Positions 51,594-61,276 of a stretch of DNA of 64,000 nucleotides are shown in pieces. Under the pieces are notes generated by a model. That model made no database searches, was not told the DNA's origin, and worked only from the letters and a program-made list of their open reading frames with translations. This DNA is from an uncultured Ferrovum sp. (GTDB lineage: Bacteria > Pseudomonadota > Gammaproteobacteria > Burkholderiales > Ferrovaceae): assembly GCA_903867885.1 (NCBI GenBank), contig CAIPTD010000041.1, forward strand, positions 1 to 64,000, in the 5' to 3' direction. The position numbers and the translations under genes are program-made. Each line of letters begins with the position of its first letter. Positions within the stretch are counted from its first letter, which is position 1.

Positions 51594-53288
51594 TTAGGGC
51601 AATCGATACGCCCTGAGCGCAGAACGGGTGGGACGATCGGTATAAAACGGAGCGCCAAATAATTTGGTATAGGCGGGATGGCGCCTAGCATCCCAACCCG
51701 AAACCAATACAATATATTGATGCCCGGCTGCTTCAAAGCACATCACACCGCCGGCATAGCCTGAGGCGGAAGAATCACTCCAAAGTTTGCGGCCTGTCCC
51801 AGCATGCAGTGCTTGCAGGGTGCCGCGCCCATCGGCAACAAACACCAGATCACCCGATGTGGCCAAGATACTTGCAAGTGGAGGCTCAGGAAAATCGACT
51901 GACCAAACTTTAGACCCCGTGATCGGATCACGGGCATCAAGATGCCCGCGAGCACGCTCATTAGGAGGGGGAACTGGAGTCACCTTACCCCCCAGAAAAG
52001 CATCTTTTGTAGAAGGATCTGTGTTTGCAGGATCATCCAACGAAACATCCATACACCATTCTGCTGCTACTTTATAAAGCAGACCAGTCTTGGGGCTAAA
52101 CGCCCCCGGAAGACCAGGAAAAGCGCCGTCAACGTAGGGACACAAGCCTTTTTGCTCTCCCATATTAAAGTCTTTACGCTCTTTTAAAGCCCCACTAGTT
52201 CGATCAATGCCCCGCACAAAATTGATATTTTTACTGGCCTCCCAAATGCGCAATAGATGCAGGTCGGTTCCGTATACAAAAACATATCCAGTGCGATTGG
52301 GATGAACAATGTAACGCACTCCTTTGCGCTCTATCAGCAAGGCCTCGCTTTGCGCACTATCCCGCACCCAAGCTTCATGCGGCATTTCTTGATGCCAAAA
52401 GCGTATTTCTCCGTTGACAGGATCGATACCTATCAGACCAGCCGAATAAAGATTGTTACCTGGTCGTAAACCATGAGTTTTAAAATTAGAACCCGCAGAA
52501 TCAAAGAGCGGATAGGGACTCCCCGTTCCCCAATACAATGTCCCCGTTCTTTCGTCATAAGCGCCAGGCATCGCTGCTGGAACGCCTGCTCCTTCACTCT
52601 GCTGAGAGGCAGAATGCGTTGAGGTCCATGTATCGATAGCGTTCCATCTTCCCTGTAACCCCTCCGCATGTGGGCCTCCTACCAAATCTAAACGCCATAC
52701 TTCAGCACCCGTTTTAGTATCCAGGCCGATCAGTTCACCCTGTTCGCCACTTGATGGGGTAGTTCCCATCACCAGGCGATCTCGTGCAATCAAAGGCGGC
52801 CCATTTAAGCTACTTTTACGCGATCCTTTTGGCCATACGCGCACATCCCATCGAACACTGCCGTCTTTAAGATTGAAGGCGATCACACGGCCACTCGCGC
52901 CTGCAAAAAATAGCACACCTTGATCAATGGCCAGGCCTCGACAGCCGCTATTGAGCTGCACGATTGATTCGCCTATTTCAGACACTTTAGTGCGCCATTT
53001 CACTTTTCCGCTGGCCCCATCCAACACCCAGATGTGTTCCGCCTCGGTGCAATAGGCCAGCAAACCGCCGGCAGCAACCGGAAACCCGGTAATTTCTTGA
53101 GTAGAATTATCTGGCTCATGTGACCAAGCGCTACGCAATTGACCCACGTTAGTCAAATTAATCTCATTTAACGCACTGAAATGCCAGCCTGACAGCCCAC
53201 CATGCAGGCTCAACCAATCCTGTTGCGCGGCCAAGGAACTGAGTGGCACCAAGGCCATCAAGATCAAAGCAAGAATGGCGTGCCTCAT
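51594..53288 (-). CDS. Exported quinoprotein-like beta-propeller with substituted active-site residues
   Basis: A 564-residue protein with a signal peptide (MRHAILALILMALVPLSSLAA) and tandem beta-propeller blades of the PQQ dehydrogenase type (IWVLDGASGKVKWRTKV, VIAFNLKDGSVRWDVRV, LIGLDTKTGAEVWRLDL, IGIDPVNGEIRFWHQ, LQALHAGTGRKLWSD). Against family knowledge of PQQ alcohol dehydrogenases, key positions are changed: PHDxWD becomes PHEAWV, losing the catalytic Asp; the GTGNP Asn is Ser; and the adjacent-cysteine pair is reduced to one Cys (SGCRG). It may bind PQQ poorly or have a non-redox role. The frame extends to 53333; ATG 53288 at the signal peptide is preferred. It sits between dapD and dapE on the opposite strand. 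Confidence 0.75.
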   Translation of the reverse strand: MRHAILALILMALVPLSSLAAQQDWLSLHGGLSGWHFSALNEINLTNVGQLRSAWSHEPDNSTQEITGFPVAAGGLLAYCTEAEHIWVLDGASGKVKWRTKVSEIGESIVQLNSGCRGLAIDQGVLFFAGASGRVIAFNLKDGSVRWDVRVWPKGSRKSSLNGPPLIARDRLVMGTTPSSGEQGELIGLDTKTGAEVWRLDLVGGPHAEGLQGRWNAIDTWTSTHSASQQSEGAGVPAAMPGAYDERTGTLYWGTGSPYPLFDSAGSNFKTHGLRPGNNLYSAGLIGIDPVNGEIRFWHQEMPHEAWVRDSAQSEALLIERKGVRYIVHPNRTGYVFVYGTDLHLLRIWEASKNINFVRGIDRTSGALKERKDFNMGEQKGLCPYVDGAFPGLPGAFSPKTGLLYKVAAEWCMDVSLDDPANTDPSTKDAFLGGKVTPVPPPNERARGHLDARDPITGSKVWSVDFPEPPLASILATSGDLVFVADGRGTLQALHAGTGRKLWSDSSASGYAGGVMCFEAAGHQYIVLVSGWDARRHPAYTKLFGAPFYTDRPTRSALRAYRLP

Positions 53289-53409
53289 GGAGAGGGTTAT
53301 CCCGAGACGCTGTGATGAGAAAAAATAATTCATGATGTTTTAGAAACTAACAGACAGAACACGAAGGCAGCAACCCCATAAACGAATGAATCCTCTACAA
53401 TCTCGGGCT

Positions 53410-54582
53410 ATGACCTTCTATCACCCTACTGTTGAACTCGCGATGGAGTTGATCCGTCGGCCCTCTGTCACCCCAGATGATGGGGGCTGTCAGGACTATA
53501 TTTCGCAGCGGCTTGCCCCGCTGGGTTTCATTGCAGAAACCATCGAAACAGGGGGCGTCAAAAATGTCTGGCTTCGACGGGGTCATGAGGCTCCTCTTTT
53601 GGTGTTTGCGGGTCATACCGATGTTGTGCCCACTGGCCCCGAATCCGCTTGGCTTAGCCCCCCCTTCGAACCCACGATCAAAGATGGCTTGTTGTATGGT
53701 CGCGGAAGTGCAGATATGAAATCCTCCTTGGCCGCATTTGTGGTGGCCATTGAAGAGGCGTTGCATGAGCAAGCTGACTTACCCGGATCGATTGCGTTGT
53801 TGCTGACCTCTGACGAAGAAGGCCCGGCAAGAGATGGCACGGTGCGGGTGATAGAAAAACTGCAAGCCCGCCATGAAACCATTGACTACTGCGTGGTAGG
53901 GGAACCTACTTGTGTGAGTCGTCTAGGCGATACCATCAAAAACGGACGCCGAGGTTCATTGAGTGGTCGGTTAACAGTGAAAGGGATACAAGGCCATGTG
54001 GCTTACCCGCATCTTGCACGCAACCCCATTCACGACATGGCCCCAGCTTTAAGCGAACTCGCCTCGATACAGTGGGATGAAGCAAACGAACACTTTCCAG
54101 CCACGACTTTTCAGGTATCCAATATTCATGGCGGAACAGGAGCAGGAAATGTTATTCCAGGTACGGTAGAACTCCTGTTTAATTTCCGCTATTCCACTGC
54201 AAGCCCTGCCGAACAACTGCAAACCCAAACTGCAGATATTTTAAAACGCCACGGGCTGGAGTTTGATTTGGATTGGGATCACGGCGCACAGCCTTTCCTG
54301 ACAGAGCGCGGTGCATTAGTCGACGCCCTGCGCGATAGTATTCGCACTGTCACCGGACTAAAAGCCGAAGTATCCACAACGGGCGGAACATCTGATGGGC
54401 GCTTCATTTCGCGCTGGTGTCGCGAAGTGGTGGAGTTTGGCCCGATCAACGCCACGATTCATCAAATCAATGAACACGTTCGCGCTCAGGACTTGGCGCC
54501 GCTTACAGAAATTTATGTCGGGCTGATTGAGCGTCTGCTTGGGAAACCACTGGAGGATGAGGAACAGGATGACGAAGAGTGA
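53410..54582 (+). CDS. dapE: Succinyldiaminopimelate desuccinylase
   Basis: A 390-residue M20 metallopeptidase: [13 protein letters not shown] and [17 protein letters not shown] supply the first metal ligands and [16 protein letters not shown] the catalytic Glu region; [20 protein letters not shown] and [13 protein letters not shown] are typical of DapE. It hydrolyses N-succinyl-diaminopimelate. The frame opens at 53386; ATG 53410 is favoured because family proteins begin at this point. A TACAAT box lies 9 bases before it, so a leaderless transcript is possible, though no good -35 box is visible. prmB overlaps its end by 14 bases. Confidence 0.93.
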   Translation: MTFYHPTVELAMELIRRPSVTPDDGGCQDYISQRLAPLGFIAETIETGGVKNVWLRRGHEAPLLVFAGHTDVVPTGPESAWLSPPFEPTIKDGLLYGRGSADMKSSLAAFVVAIEEALHEQADLPGSIALLLTSDEEGPARDGTVRVIEKLQARHETIDYCVVGEPTCVSRLGDTIKNGRRGSLSGRLTVKGIQGHVAYPHLARNPIHDMAPALSELASIQWDEANEHFPATTFQVSNIHGGTGAGNVIPGTVELLFNFRYSTASPAEQLQTQTADILKRHGLEFDLDWDHGAQPFLTERGALVDALRDSIRTVTGLKAEVSTTGGTSDGRFISRWCREVVEFGPINATIHQINEHVRAQDLAPLTEIYVGLIERLLGKPLEDEEQDDEE

Positions 54583-55483
54583 ACCTCTAATCTGGGAAGA
54601 GGCCATTGAAACGCTTCAAACCGCGCGCGATTTCATCCGCTTTGGTGCTACACGCTTTATGCGCGCAGACCTGTTTTTTGGTCACGGCTTTCCTGATGCA
54701 TTAAGCGAAAGCCGCTATCTCGTGTCGTATGCCTTGCAACTCAATGTAAGCCAATCTGAACAATGGTTGGATGCCAAACTGACTGCCTCAGAATGTGCTC
54801 AAGTTCTCGATTTGCTTAAACTTCGCTGCAATAGCCGTCAGCCTGCAGCTTATTTAACCGGCGAAGCATGGATTGCAGGCTTTCGCTTTCGCGTAGACCC
54901 GCGCACGATTGTGCCTCGCTCTTTGATTGCTGAGTTACTCGAGGACGAAGCACTCGCTCCGTGGCTGGACATTGCCAGCACGCAGCGCATCGCCGATATT
55001 TGTACGGGTGGTGCTTCACTCGCCATTCTCTTAGCCTTGCTTGCTCCCGACGCTGAGGTCGATGCTGTTGATCTTTCTACCGAAGCATTAGAGGTGGCAG
55101 AACTCAATGTCTCCGACTACCACATGCAATCTCGTGTGCATTTATTGCATGGCGACTTGCTGCATCCCTTATCCGGAAACTATGACTTGATCATTTCTAA
55201 TCCACCGTATGTGGATGCAGATGCAATGGCAAGCCTGCCAGCCGAATATCGCACCGAGCCCGTGATGTCATTGGAAAGCGGGGAGGATGGTTTAGATCAC
55301 GCCCGAGCATTAATTACGGGGGCAGCAGACTACCTCAGTAGCAACGGCATTTTGATGGTGGAAATCGGCCACCAACGTGCTAACCTGGAACTCTGTTTTC
55401 CCGACCTGCCCTTTACTTGGCTCGAGTCGCGGGACGGGGGGACCTACGTTTTTGTGCTCCGCCAGCAGGATTTGGGGGCTTGA
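54569..55483 (+). CDS. prmB: Ribosomal protein L3 N5-glutamine methyltransferase
   Basis: A 304-residue SAM-dependent methyltransferase of the HemK/PrmB family with the helical N-terminal domain and the catalytic NPPY motif in [29 protein letters not shown]-binding residues are in [30 protein letters not shown]. The DADAM-x-x-LP sequence after NPPY is typical of PrmB. ATG 54569 is preceded by GAGGAACAGG; the frame upstream to 54527 is not needed. It converges with and overlaps the rluB-like gene by 71 bases at the 3' ends. Confidence 0.9.
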   Translation: MTKSEPLIWEEAIETLQTARDFIRFGATRFMRADLFFGHGFPDALSESRYLVSYALQLNVSQSEQWLDAKLTASECAQVLDLLKLRCNSRQPAAYLTGEAWIAGFRFRVDPRTIVPRSLIAELLEDEALAPWLDIASTQRIADICTGGASLAILLALLAPDAEVDAVDLSTEALEVAELNVSDYHMQSRVHLLHGDLLHPLSGNYDLIISNPPYVDADAMASLPAEYRTEPVMSLESGEDGLDHARALITGAADYLSSNGILMVEIGHQRANLELCFPDLPFTWLESRDGGTYVFVLRQQDLGA

Positions 55484-56243
55484 TCAAGCCAGCCCACTGC
55501 ATGACTCGAGTGGTTTCAGTCACATCCAATTCTATCGTCTGACCACGTTTTAAACGGGGAGGCAGAGCAATAATGCCAAAGCGAACCCGCATCAGGCGGC
55601 TCACCGTAAAACCTATTGCTTCGAACATACGGCGTACCTCGCGATTACGCCCCTCACGCAAAATCACCTCATACCAATGATTTGCCCCCTCTCCACCGCG
55701 ATCTTCAATACGCTCAAACCATGCAGGGCCATCTTCTAACATGATCTCGCGGGTAGAGGCCACCATCTGCTCTTCGGTCAACTCTCCTAACACCCTCACC
55801 GCGTATTCACGCTCTACCTCAAAGCGAGGATGGGCAATTTGATTAGCCAACTCACCGCTTGTGGTGAAGACAAGCAAACCACTGGTATTAAAATCTAAAC
55901 GTCCAATCGCAATCCAACGCTGCCCGCGCAGTCTCGGAAGCTTTTGAAATACACTGGGGCGGCCCTCAGGATCATCGCGACTGACAATCTCACCCTCAGG
56001 TTTGTGATAAAGCAAAACACGGGGGAGCTTCACTTCTTCTGGTGCTTGCACACGCAAGCGACGATTACCGCTCTGGATCAAATCATTTTCTTGAACACGC
56101 GTTCCGGGCAACGCCACAACGCCATTCACCATTACCGCACCCGATTCCACCAAGGCATCCATTTCACGACGTGACCCCATCCCAGAGTCAGCCATAAATT
56201 TCTGCAGACGTATCCCTTCATTGGCCATATAGGGACTCTTCAT
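55413..56243 (-). CDS. rluB: 23S rRNA pseudouridine synthase, RluB-like
   Basis: A protein of about 276 residues with an S4 RNA-binding domain at the N-terminus (IRLQKFMADSGMGSRREMDALVESGAVMVNG) and a RsuA/RluB-type catalytic domain with Asp in GRLDFNTSGLLVFTTSGELA. The ending EGRNREVRRMFEAIGFTVSRLMRVRFG is typical for RluB. It modifies 23S rRNA. The start overlaps scpB; ATG 56228 (MANEGIRLQ) is an equally plausible start. The scpA-scpB-rluB order is common in many bacteria. The C-terminal 20 residues are basic and low-complexity. Confidence 0.9.
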   Translation of the reverse strand: MKSPYMANEGIRLQKFMADSGMGSRREMDALVESGAVMVNGVVALPGTRVQENDLIQSGNRRLRVQAPEEVKLPRVLLYHKPEGEIVSRDDPEGRPSVFQKLPRLRGQRWIAIGRLDFNTSGLLVFTTSGELANQIAHPRFEVEREYAVRVLGELTEEQMVASTREIMLEDGPAWFERIEDRGGEGANHWYEVILREGRNREVRRMFEAIGFTVSRLMRVRFGIIALPPRLKRGQTIELDVTETTRVMQWAGLIKPPNPAGGAQKRRSPRPATRAK

Positions 56244-56967
56244 TCATAGTGGTTTCCGATGTTTGCGGCGCATCTGTATGAGGCGCATCCGTTATTTCAG
56301 GCAAAGCGCCCTGTTCTATTTCAAGCGGACCCAATGCATCTTCCAGCACAGGGAGCGATTGAGGATCCGCCTCCAAGTCCGCAAGGGGAGGCAGTTCTTG
56401 TAAAGATCTGAGGCCCAAATCATCTAGCATACGTCGTGTTGTGCCAAATAGTTCAGGGCGCCCAGGTACTTCTCGATGGCCAATCACATCAATCCAACCC
56501 CTGGCCTCTAGAGCACGCAAAATTTGCGTAGAGACAGCCACCCCTCGAATATCTTCAATATCGCCGCGTGATACGGGCTGGCGATAAGCAATAATCGCCA
56601 AGGTCTCCATCACAGCACGTGAATAACGCGGAGGACGCTCTGGATGAAGCCGTGCAAGACGGGTTTGAACATCGGGTCGAGTTTGAAACCGCCAACCTGA
56701 GGCGACTTGAACGAGTACTAATCCTCGGTCATTCCACAACTCTCGCAATTCATCCAATAATCGCCGCAATACATCAGAAGGAATCTCTTCATCAAATAAT
56801 TTGCGCAACTGGCTCATGCTTAAAGGCTCTTGCGTTGCAAGCAAGGCGCCTTCGATCAGTCTCAAAGCTTGCTTGAGATCAATCACAGGCTCTGCGGTCT
56901 CGCTTGGAGAAGCGCTCTGCGTATCGCTGTGAGAATTCACCGACAAATCGGATTCGAGTGTACTCAT
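56218..56967 (-). CDS. scpB: Segregation and condensation protein B
   Basis: A 249-residue ScpB with two winged-helix domains: ALRLIEGALLATQEPLSMSQLRKLF near residue 35 and RYSRAVMETLAIIAYRQPVSRGDIEDIRGVAVSTQILRALEARGWIDVIG near 112-160, ending GRPELFGTTRRMLDDLGLRSLQELP. Acidic low-complexity tails extend both ends. It works with SMC (45.4 kb) and ScpA as the condensin complex. It overlaps scpA by four bases. Confidence 0.95.
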   Translation of the reverse strand: MSTLESDLSVNSHSDTQSASPSETAEPVIDLKQALRLIEGALLATQEPLSMSQLRKLFDEEIPSDVLRRLLDELRELWNDRGLVLVQVASGWRFQTRPDVQTRLARLHPERPPRYSRAVMETLAIIAYRQPVSRGDIEDIRGVAVSTQILRALEARGWIDVIGHREVPGRPELFGTTRRMLDDLGLRSLQELPPLADLEADPQSLPVLEDALGPLEIEQGALPEITDAPHTDAPQTSETTMNEESLYGQ

Positions 56968-57800
56968 GTTTTTTCAGCTAAACGAATATAAATGGGCGCG
57001 AAAACTTGATCCTGCATTAACTGCACCAACCCTTCTTTCACTAACTCCAGAAGAGCCACAAAATGCACCACCACGATGGGCACTGTAGCGCTCTTATCAA
57101 ACAAATGAACAAATTCAACAAATTGATGATCGGATAATTTCCGCAAAATAATCGTCATGTGCTCACGCACCGAGAGTTGCTCGCGGGTGATCTGATGATG
57201 ACGGTTCATGCGGGCACGTGCGAGTACGGCATACCATGCATCACGCAGTTCATCGGGATCAACTTCAGGCAATCGCGGCGATAAGTCTTCAATCATCTCT
57301 GCCGCAGCTGGCTGAAAATCGCGATGCAATCTTGGAATAGTATCCAAGGCCCGAGCAGCCAATTTGATGCGCTCGTACTCCAACAGTCGGCGCATGAGTT
57401 CTGCGCGAGGGTCTTCCCCTTCTTCATTACGCGCTGAAGGCGGGCGGGGAAGCAGCATACGCGATTTAATTTCTATCATGACCGCAGCCATCACTAAATA
57501 TTCAGCAGCCAATTCAAGACGGACGGTGCGCATGGCTTCAACGTACACCATGTACTGACGCGTGAGTTCTGCCATGGGGATATCTAAAATATCCAAGGCA
57601 TTCTTGCGGATTAAATACAACAGCAAGTCCAGCGGCCCCTCAAAACTCTCCAGAAAGATCTCTAGCGCCTCAGGGGGAATATATAAATCAGTTGGCAGCT
57701 CCAGCAAGGGCTGCCCACGAATCAAGGCTAGGCGCGGCGGCGCAGGGCTTTCTGTAACTTGAGACGGAAGAGCGACCTCATCGGTCAGCGCTGCACTCAC
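56964..57800 (-). CDS. scpA: Segregation and condensation protein A
   Basis: A 278-residue kleisin: the N-terminal SMC-binding part has FEGPLDLLLYLIRKNALDILDIPMAELTRQYM, followed by AAEYLVMAAVMIEIKSRMLLPRP, and a C-terminal winged helix (FVALLELVKEGLVQLMQDQVFAPIYI). It links the SMC heads and binds ScpB. Its start overlaps the trpS stop in ATGA. Family and length are normal. Confidence 0.95.
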   Translation of the reverse strand: MSAALTDEVALPSQVTESPAPPRLALIRGQPLLELPTDLYIPPEALEIFLESFEGPLDLLLYLIRKNALDILDIPMAELTRQYMVYVEAMRTVRLELAAEYLVMAAVMIEIKSRMLLPRPPSARNEEGEDPRAELMRRLLEYERIKLAARALDTIPRLHRDFQPAAAEMIEDLSPRLPEVDPDELRDAWYAVLARARMNRHHQITREQLSVREHMTIILRKLSDHQFVEFVHLFDKSATVPIVVVHFVALLELVKEGLVQLMQDQVFAPIYIRLAEKT

Positions 57801-58999
57801 GAGTAACTTAAGCCCATGGCATCCCGAACGTCACGCATCGTATCCTGTGCCAGTTTACGCGCGCGCTCACAACCATCTGCAAGTACATTTCTAACCGCTG
57901 TTGGGTCTTCTTGCAACATCAAAGCACGCTCACGAATCGGCGCCAGTTCATTCAGCATGGCATCTACCACCGGTTGTTTGCAGTCAAGGCAACCTATACC
58001 GGCTGTTGTACAACCTTCACGTACCCAGCGGCGCGTATCGTCATTGCTATACACCTCGTGTAAGGACCAAACAGGGCAGCGCGCAGGATCTCCCGGATCT
58101 GTTCGTCTGATACGCGCAGGATCAGTAGGCATGGTGCGTACTTTGCGGGTGATCTGCTCAGGGTCCTCACGCAACGAAATGGTATTGCCATAGGATTTAG
58201 ACATTTTCTGTCCATCTAATCCTTGCAAGCGTGAGGCTTCGGTTAATTTGGCTTGCGGTTCAACCAGAATCATCTTTCCGGAACCTTCCAAATAGCCAAA
58301 TACCCTCTCACGATCGGCTACAGTCAGGTTTTGACTGTCTGCTAACAATGCACGCGCGGCCTCAAGTGCTTCTTCATCACCCTGTTCGGTGTAGCGATTA
58401 CGCAATTCCATATACAGCTTGGCTTTCTTATTCCCCAGACGCTTCACGGCCATCTGCGCTTTTTCTTCAAAACCAGGCTCGCGGCCATAAAGGTGATTGA
58501 ATCGTCTCGCAATCTCTCGCGTGATTTCAATATGCGGAACTTGATCCTCGCCAACCGGAACGAGGTTTCCACGGTAAATCAAAATATCAGCGGCTTGAAG
58601 TAAGGGATAGCCTAAAAAGCCATACGTTGATAAATCGCGATCAGACAATTTCTCTTGCTGATCTTTATAGCTAGGCATGCGTTCCAACCAACCCAACGGC
58701 GTCATCATTGATAACAATAGATGCAGCTCGGCGTGCTCGGGTACTTTGGACTGAATAAAAAGTGTGGCTTGATTGGGATCCACGCCAACGGCTAACCAAT
58801 CGATCACCATATCCCAAATGCTCTGCTCAATCATTTGAGGATCATCGTAGTGCGTAGTCAAGGCATGCCAGTCGGCCACCATGAACAAGCACTCGTGCTC
58901 ATGCTGTAAGTGAATCCAATTCTTAAGCACACCGTAATAGTGGCCAAGGTGAAGTGCGCCCGTAGGACGCATGCCGGACAGAACCCGATCAGGATACAT
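57797..58999 (-). CDS. trpS: Tryptophanyl-tRNA synthetase with a four-cysteine cluster motif
   Basis: A 400-residue class I synthetase with the HIGH-like motif LHLGH (residues 16-20) and KMSKS (265-269). It is longer than the common 330-residue bacterial enzymes. Near the anticodon-binding region it carries Cys308, Cys330, Cys337 and Cys340 (C-x21-C-x6-C-x2-C), almost the same spacing as the 4Fe-4S motif known from Thermotoga TrpRS. It attaches tryptophan to its tRNA. Coupled to scpA by a four-base overlap. Confidence 0.95.
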   Translation of the reverse strand: MYPDRVLSGMRPTGALHLGHYYGVLKNWIHLQHEHECLFMVADWHALTTHYDDPQMIEQSIWDMVIDWLAVGVDPNQATLFIQSKVPEHAELHLLLSMMTPLGWLERMPSYKDQQEKLSDRDLSTYGFLGYPLLQAADILIYRGNLVPVGEDQVPHIEITREIARRFNHLYGREPGFEEKAQMAVKRLGNKKAKLYMELRNRYTEQGDEEALEAARALLADSQNLTVADRERVFGYLEGSGKMILVEPQAKLTEASRLQGLDGQKMSKSYGNTISLREDPEQITRKVRTMPTDPARIRRTDPGDPARCPVWSLHEVYSNDDTRRWVREGCTTAGIGCLDCKQPVVDAMLNELAPIRERALMLQEDPTAVRNVLADGCERARKLAQDTMRDVRDAMGLSYS

Positions 59000-59036
59000 G
59001 GCGAATCATGACTCCAAATTTCAAAAAAGTGTGTTT

Positions 59037-59699
59037 TCAGAGACCTACAATTAATGCAGCCAGATACAAAGTAGCGTAAAGCAATGGTCGCATCAACGTC
59101 TCTAATACATTGCCTGACAGCGCCAGAAGTAAAATAATAATCATGCTATAGCGCTCCAAGCCTTCCAACTGCATGGCCCATCGCACGGGCAAGGTACTGA
59201 CCAATATGCGGCCTCCATCCAGAGGAGGAATAGGCAAGAGATTAAACACCATCAAAATGGCGTTGATCTGCATGCCGGCTTCTGCCATTTGCTCGGCATA
59301 TAAACTCGCCGAGCCTGCCTCAGAAACCGAAACCAGACGCAGTACAATAGCCCATAAGAGCAACATCACAAAATTAGAGGCAGGGCCAGCTGCGGCAACC
59401 CAGGCCATACTGCTGCGCTTGTTCTTTAGACGACGAACATCAATAGGGACAGGCTTTGCCCAACCAATCAGGGTAAGAGGAGTATTGGTGATTCGACTGA
59501 AAACGAACAAAGCAAATGGAACGGCAAGCGTTCCGATAGGATCAACATGTTTGATAGGGTTAAGAGAAATACGACCCAACATACGTGCGGTGGGATCCCC
59601 CAAGAAATTAGCCACATAACCATGCGCTGCTTCATGTAAGGTGATGGCAAAAATGACAGGGATAGCCACCATTAAAATATCGATTAAAATTTCGATCAT
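59037..59699 (-). CDS. Site-2 protease family (M50) membrane metallopeptidase
   Basis: A 220-residue membrane protein with the zinc motif HEAAH (residues 22-26) in the first helix and NLLPIPPLDGGRIL near 155-168 supplying the Asp ligand. About five membrane helices are visible. It belongs to the short M50 family without a PDZ domain; its substrates are unknown. It overlaps the Sua5/YciO-type gene by four bases and lies in a run with the PHP gene and trpS, as in many betaproteobacteria. Confidence 0.9.
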   Translation of the reverse strand: MIEILIDILMVAIPVIFAITLHEAAHGYVANFLGDPTARMLGRISLNPIKHVDPIGTLAVPFALFVFSRITNTPLTLIGWAKPVPIDVRRLKNKRSSMAWVAAAGPASNFVMLLLWAIVLRLVSVSEAGSASLYAEQMAEAGMQINAILMVFNLLPIPPLDGGRILVSTLPVRWAMQLEGLERYSMIIILLLALSGNVLETLMRPLLYATLYLAALIVGL

Positions 59700-60328
59700 G
59701 CTGCCTCAAATCCAAAACTTGATAGGGTCCCGCGCCCTTCCCTCACGAGTATGGGTGCATCGCCAGACAAATCAACCACGGTGGTTAAACCAAAACCACA
59801 CGCACCGGAATCAATCACTAAATCCACTTTCCTTTCCAGTCTCTCTCGAATTTCTTCACCGTCCGATAGCGCCTGATCATCACCAGGAAGAAGCAAGCTG
59901 GTGCTCACCATAGGTTCACCCAACTCTTCCAATAAGGCCAAGGTCACTGCATGATCGGGCACACGTAATCCGATTGTGGCGCGCTTGGGGTGTTGCAAGC
60001 GCTTGGGGACTTCTTTGGTCGCTTCTAGCAAAAAGGTGTAACTACCCGGAGTATGAGCTTTCAGTGTTCGGTAGGTTTGATTATCCACTTTCGCATAACG
60101 TGAAATTTCGGCCAAGTCACGGCACATTAAAGTCATGTGGTGCTGCTCATCAAGCTCACGAATAGAACGCATCCGCGCCACAGCGTCTTTATCATCAAGA
60201 TGACAACCCAAGGCATAGCAGGAGTCGGTTGGATAGGCCACTACCCCACCTTGTCGCAAAATATCCGCCGCTTGGCGTATCAACCTTGCCTGAGGGTTTT
60301 GGGGGTGAATGGAAAAATACTGTGACAT
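59696..60328 (-). CDS. L-threonylcarbamoyladenylate synthase-like protein (Sua5/YciO/YrdC family)
   Basis: A 210-residue YrdC-fold protein: GGVVAYPTDSCYALGCHLDDKDAVARM at the N-terminus, LTLMCRDL-like (MTLMCRDLAEIS), YTFLLEATKEVPKRL and TIGLRVPDHAV, then PMVSTSLLLPGDDQALSDGEEI. This matches the YciO branch more than TsaC/Sua5, so a role in tRNA modification is possible but not certain. The ATG at 60328 overlaps the stop of the upstream PHP gene by one base (TAATG). A longer frame to 60346 is unlikely to be used. Confidence 0.88.
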   Translation of the reverse strand: MSQYFSIHPQNPQARLIRQAADILRQGGVVAYPTDSCYALGCHLDDKDAVARMRSIRELDEQHHMTLMCRDLAEISRYAKVDNQTYRTLKAHTPGSYTFLLEATKEVPKRLQHPKRATIGLRVPDHAVTLALLEELGEPMVSTSLLLPGDDQALSDGEEIRERLERKVDLVIDSGACGFGLTTVVDLSGDAPILVREGRGTLSSFGFEAA

Positions 60329-61161
60329 TAAGTCCAGGCCTGCCAAACCGGCTTACAGATTGAGGGTAACGCAGCCAACCGCCCGGGTAAGGTAAAGCTT
60401 TCACCCGGGCCGTGATAATCCGATCCGCGCGAAGCCAGAAAGCCATAGTGCTGAGCATAATCAGCAAAGCGGTGCACTTGAACCTGAGTGTGATTACTGG
60501 TGACGACCTCTATTGCCTCGCCTCCCAGATTTTTAAAATCATCCATCAGGGCACGCAAACCAGCCGAACCGACCTTATAACGTCCAGGATGCGCCAGAAC
60601 AGCTATGCCGCCTGCTGCACGAATCCAAGCAATGGCATCTCCTAGCGCTGCCCAACGATGAGATACATAGCCGGGTTTACCTTTAACCAGATAGCGTTTA
60701 AATACCGCAGAGACATTCCTTGCTTTACCCTGGGCCACTAAAAAGCGCGCGAAGTGGGTACGCCCCACCATTTCATCTGAGCTGGCATAAGTTAGGGCGC
60801 CTTCAAAAGCCCCCGGAATCCCTGCTGCCGCCAGACTATCCCCCATTTTTTGTGCGCGTTCTAAGCGGCCGCCTCTGACCGCATTCAATCCTTGCACCAA
60901 ATCGGATTGCTTGGAATCAATATTCAGTCCTACGATGTGAACCGTGAGGCGATCCCAAGTGACTGAAATCTCTACTCCTGGGATCAAGCGGATACCACTG
61001 GCTTCGGCAGCGCATCGCGCTTCATCCAAGCCAGCCACGTCATCGTGGTCAGTCAGCGCCAATACATCTACCCCGCCCTTTATTGCCAGCGAAACAAGCT
61101 CAGAGGGAGAGAGAAGACCGTCTGAGACGGTGGAATGACAATGCAAATCAACGTTGCGCAT
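60328..61161 (-). CDS. PHP-domain phosphoesterase (RNase AM / TrpH-like)
   Basis: A 277-residue PHP-domain enzyme with the metal-binding motifs in order: DLHCHSTVSDG, LALTDHDDVAGL, GVEISVTW, VLAHPGRY and GSDYHGPGE. This family (YciV/TrpH) includes 3',5'-nucleoside bisphosphate phosphatases and the 5'-3' exonuclease RNase AM acting on rRNA ends. Metal ligands all look intact. It is the first gene of a tightly coupled run to the Sua5/YciO and M50 genes and trpS. Confidence 0.9.
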   Translation of the reverse strand: MRNVDLHCHSTVSDGLLSPSELVSLAIKGGVDVLALTDHDDVAGLDEARCAAEASGIRLIPGVEISVTWDRLTVHIVGLNIDSKQSDLVQGLNAVRGGRLERAQKMGDSLAAAGIPGAFEGALTYASSDEMVGRTHFARFLVAQGKARNVSAVFKRYLVKGKPGYVSHRWAALGDAIAWIRAAGGIAVLAHPGRYKVGSAGLRALMDDFKNLGGEAIEVVTSNHTQVQVHRFADYAQHYGFLASRGSDYHGPGESFTLPGRLAALPSICKPVWQAWT

Positions 61162-61276
61162 GGAAGTTCTACAAGAATGATTTCCTATTTTACCAGAGCG
61201 CTTGCCTTATCACTTGCCCCACTGCTTGATCGAGAGTTGTTGGACATCCTCTCGATTGGTACCGGATAATAGAAAG

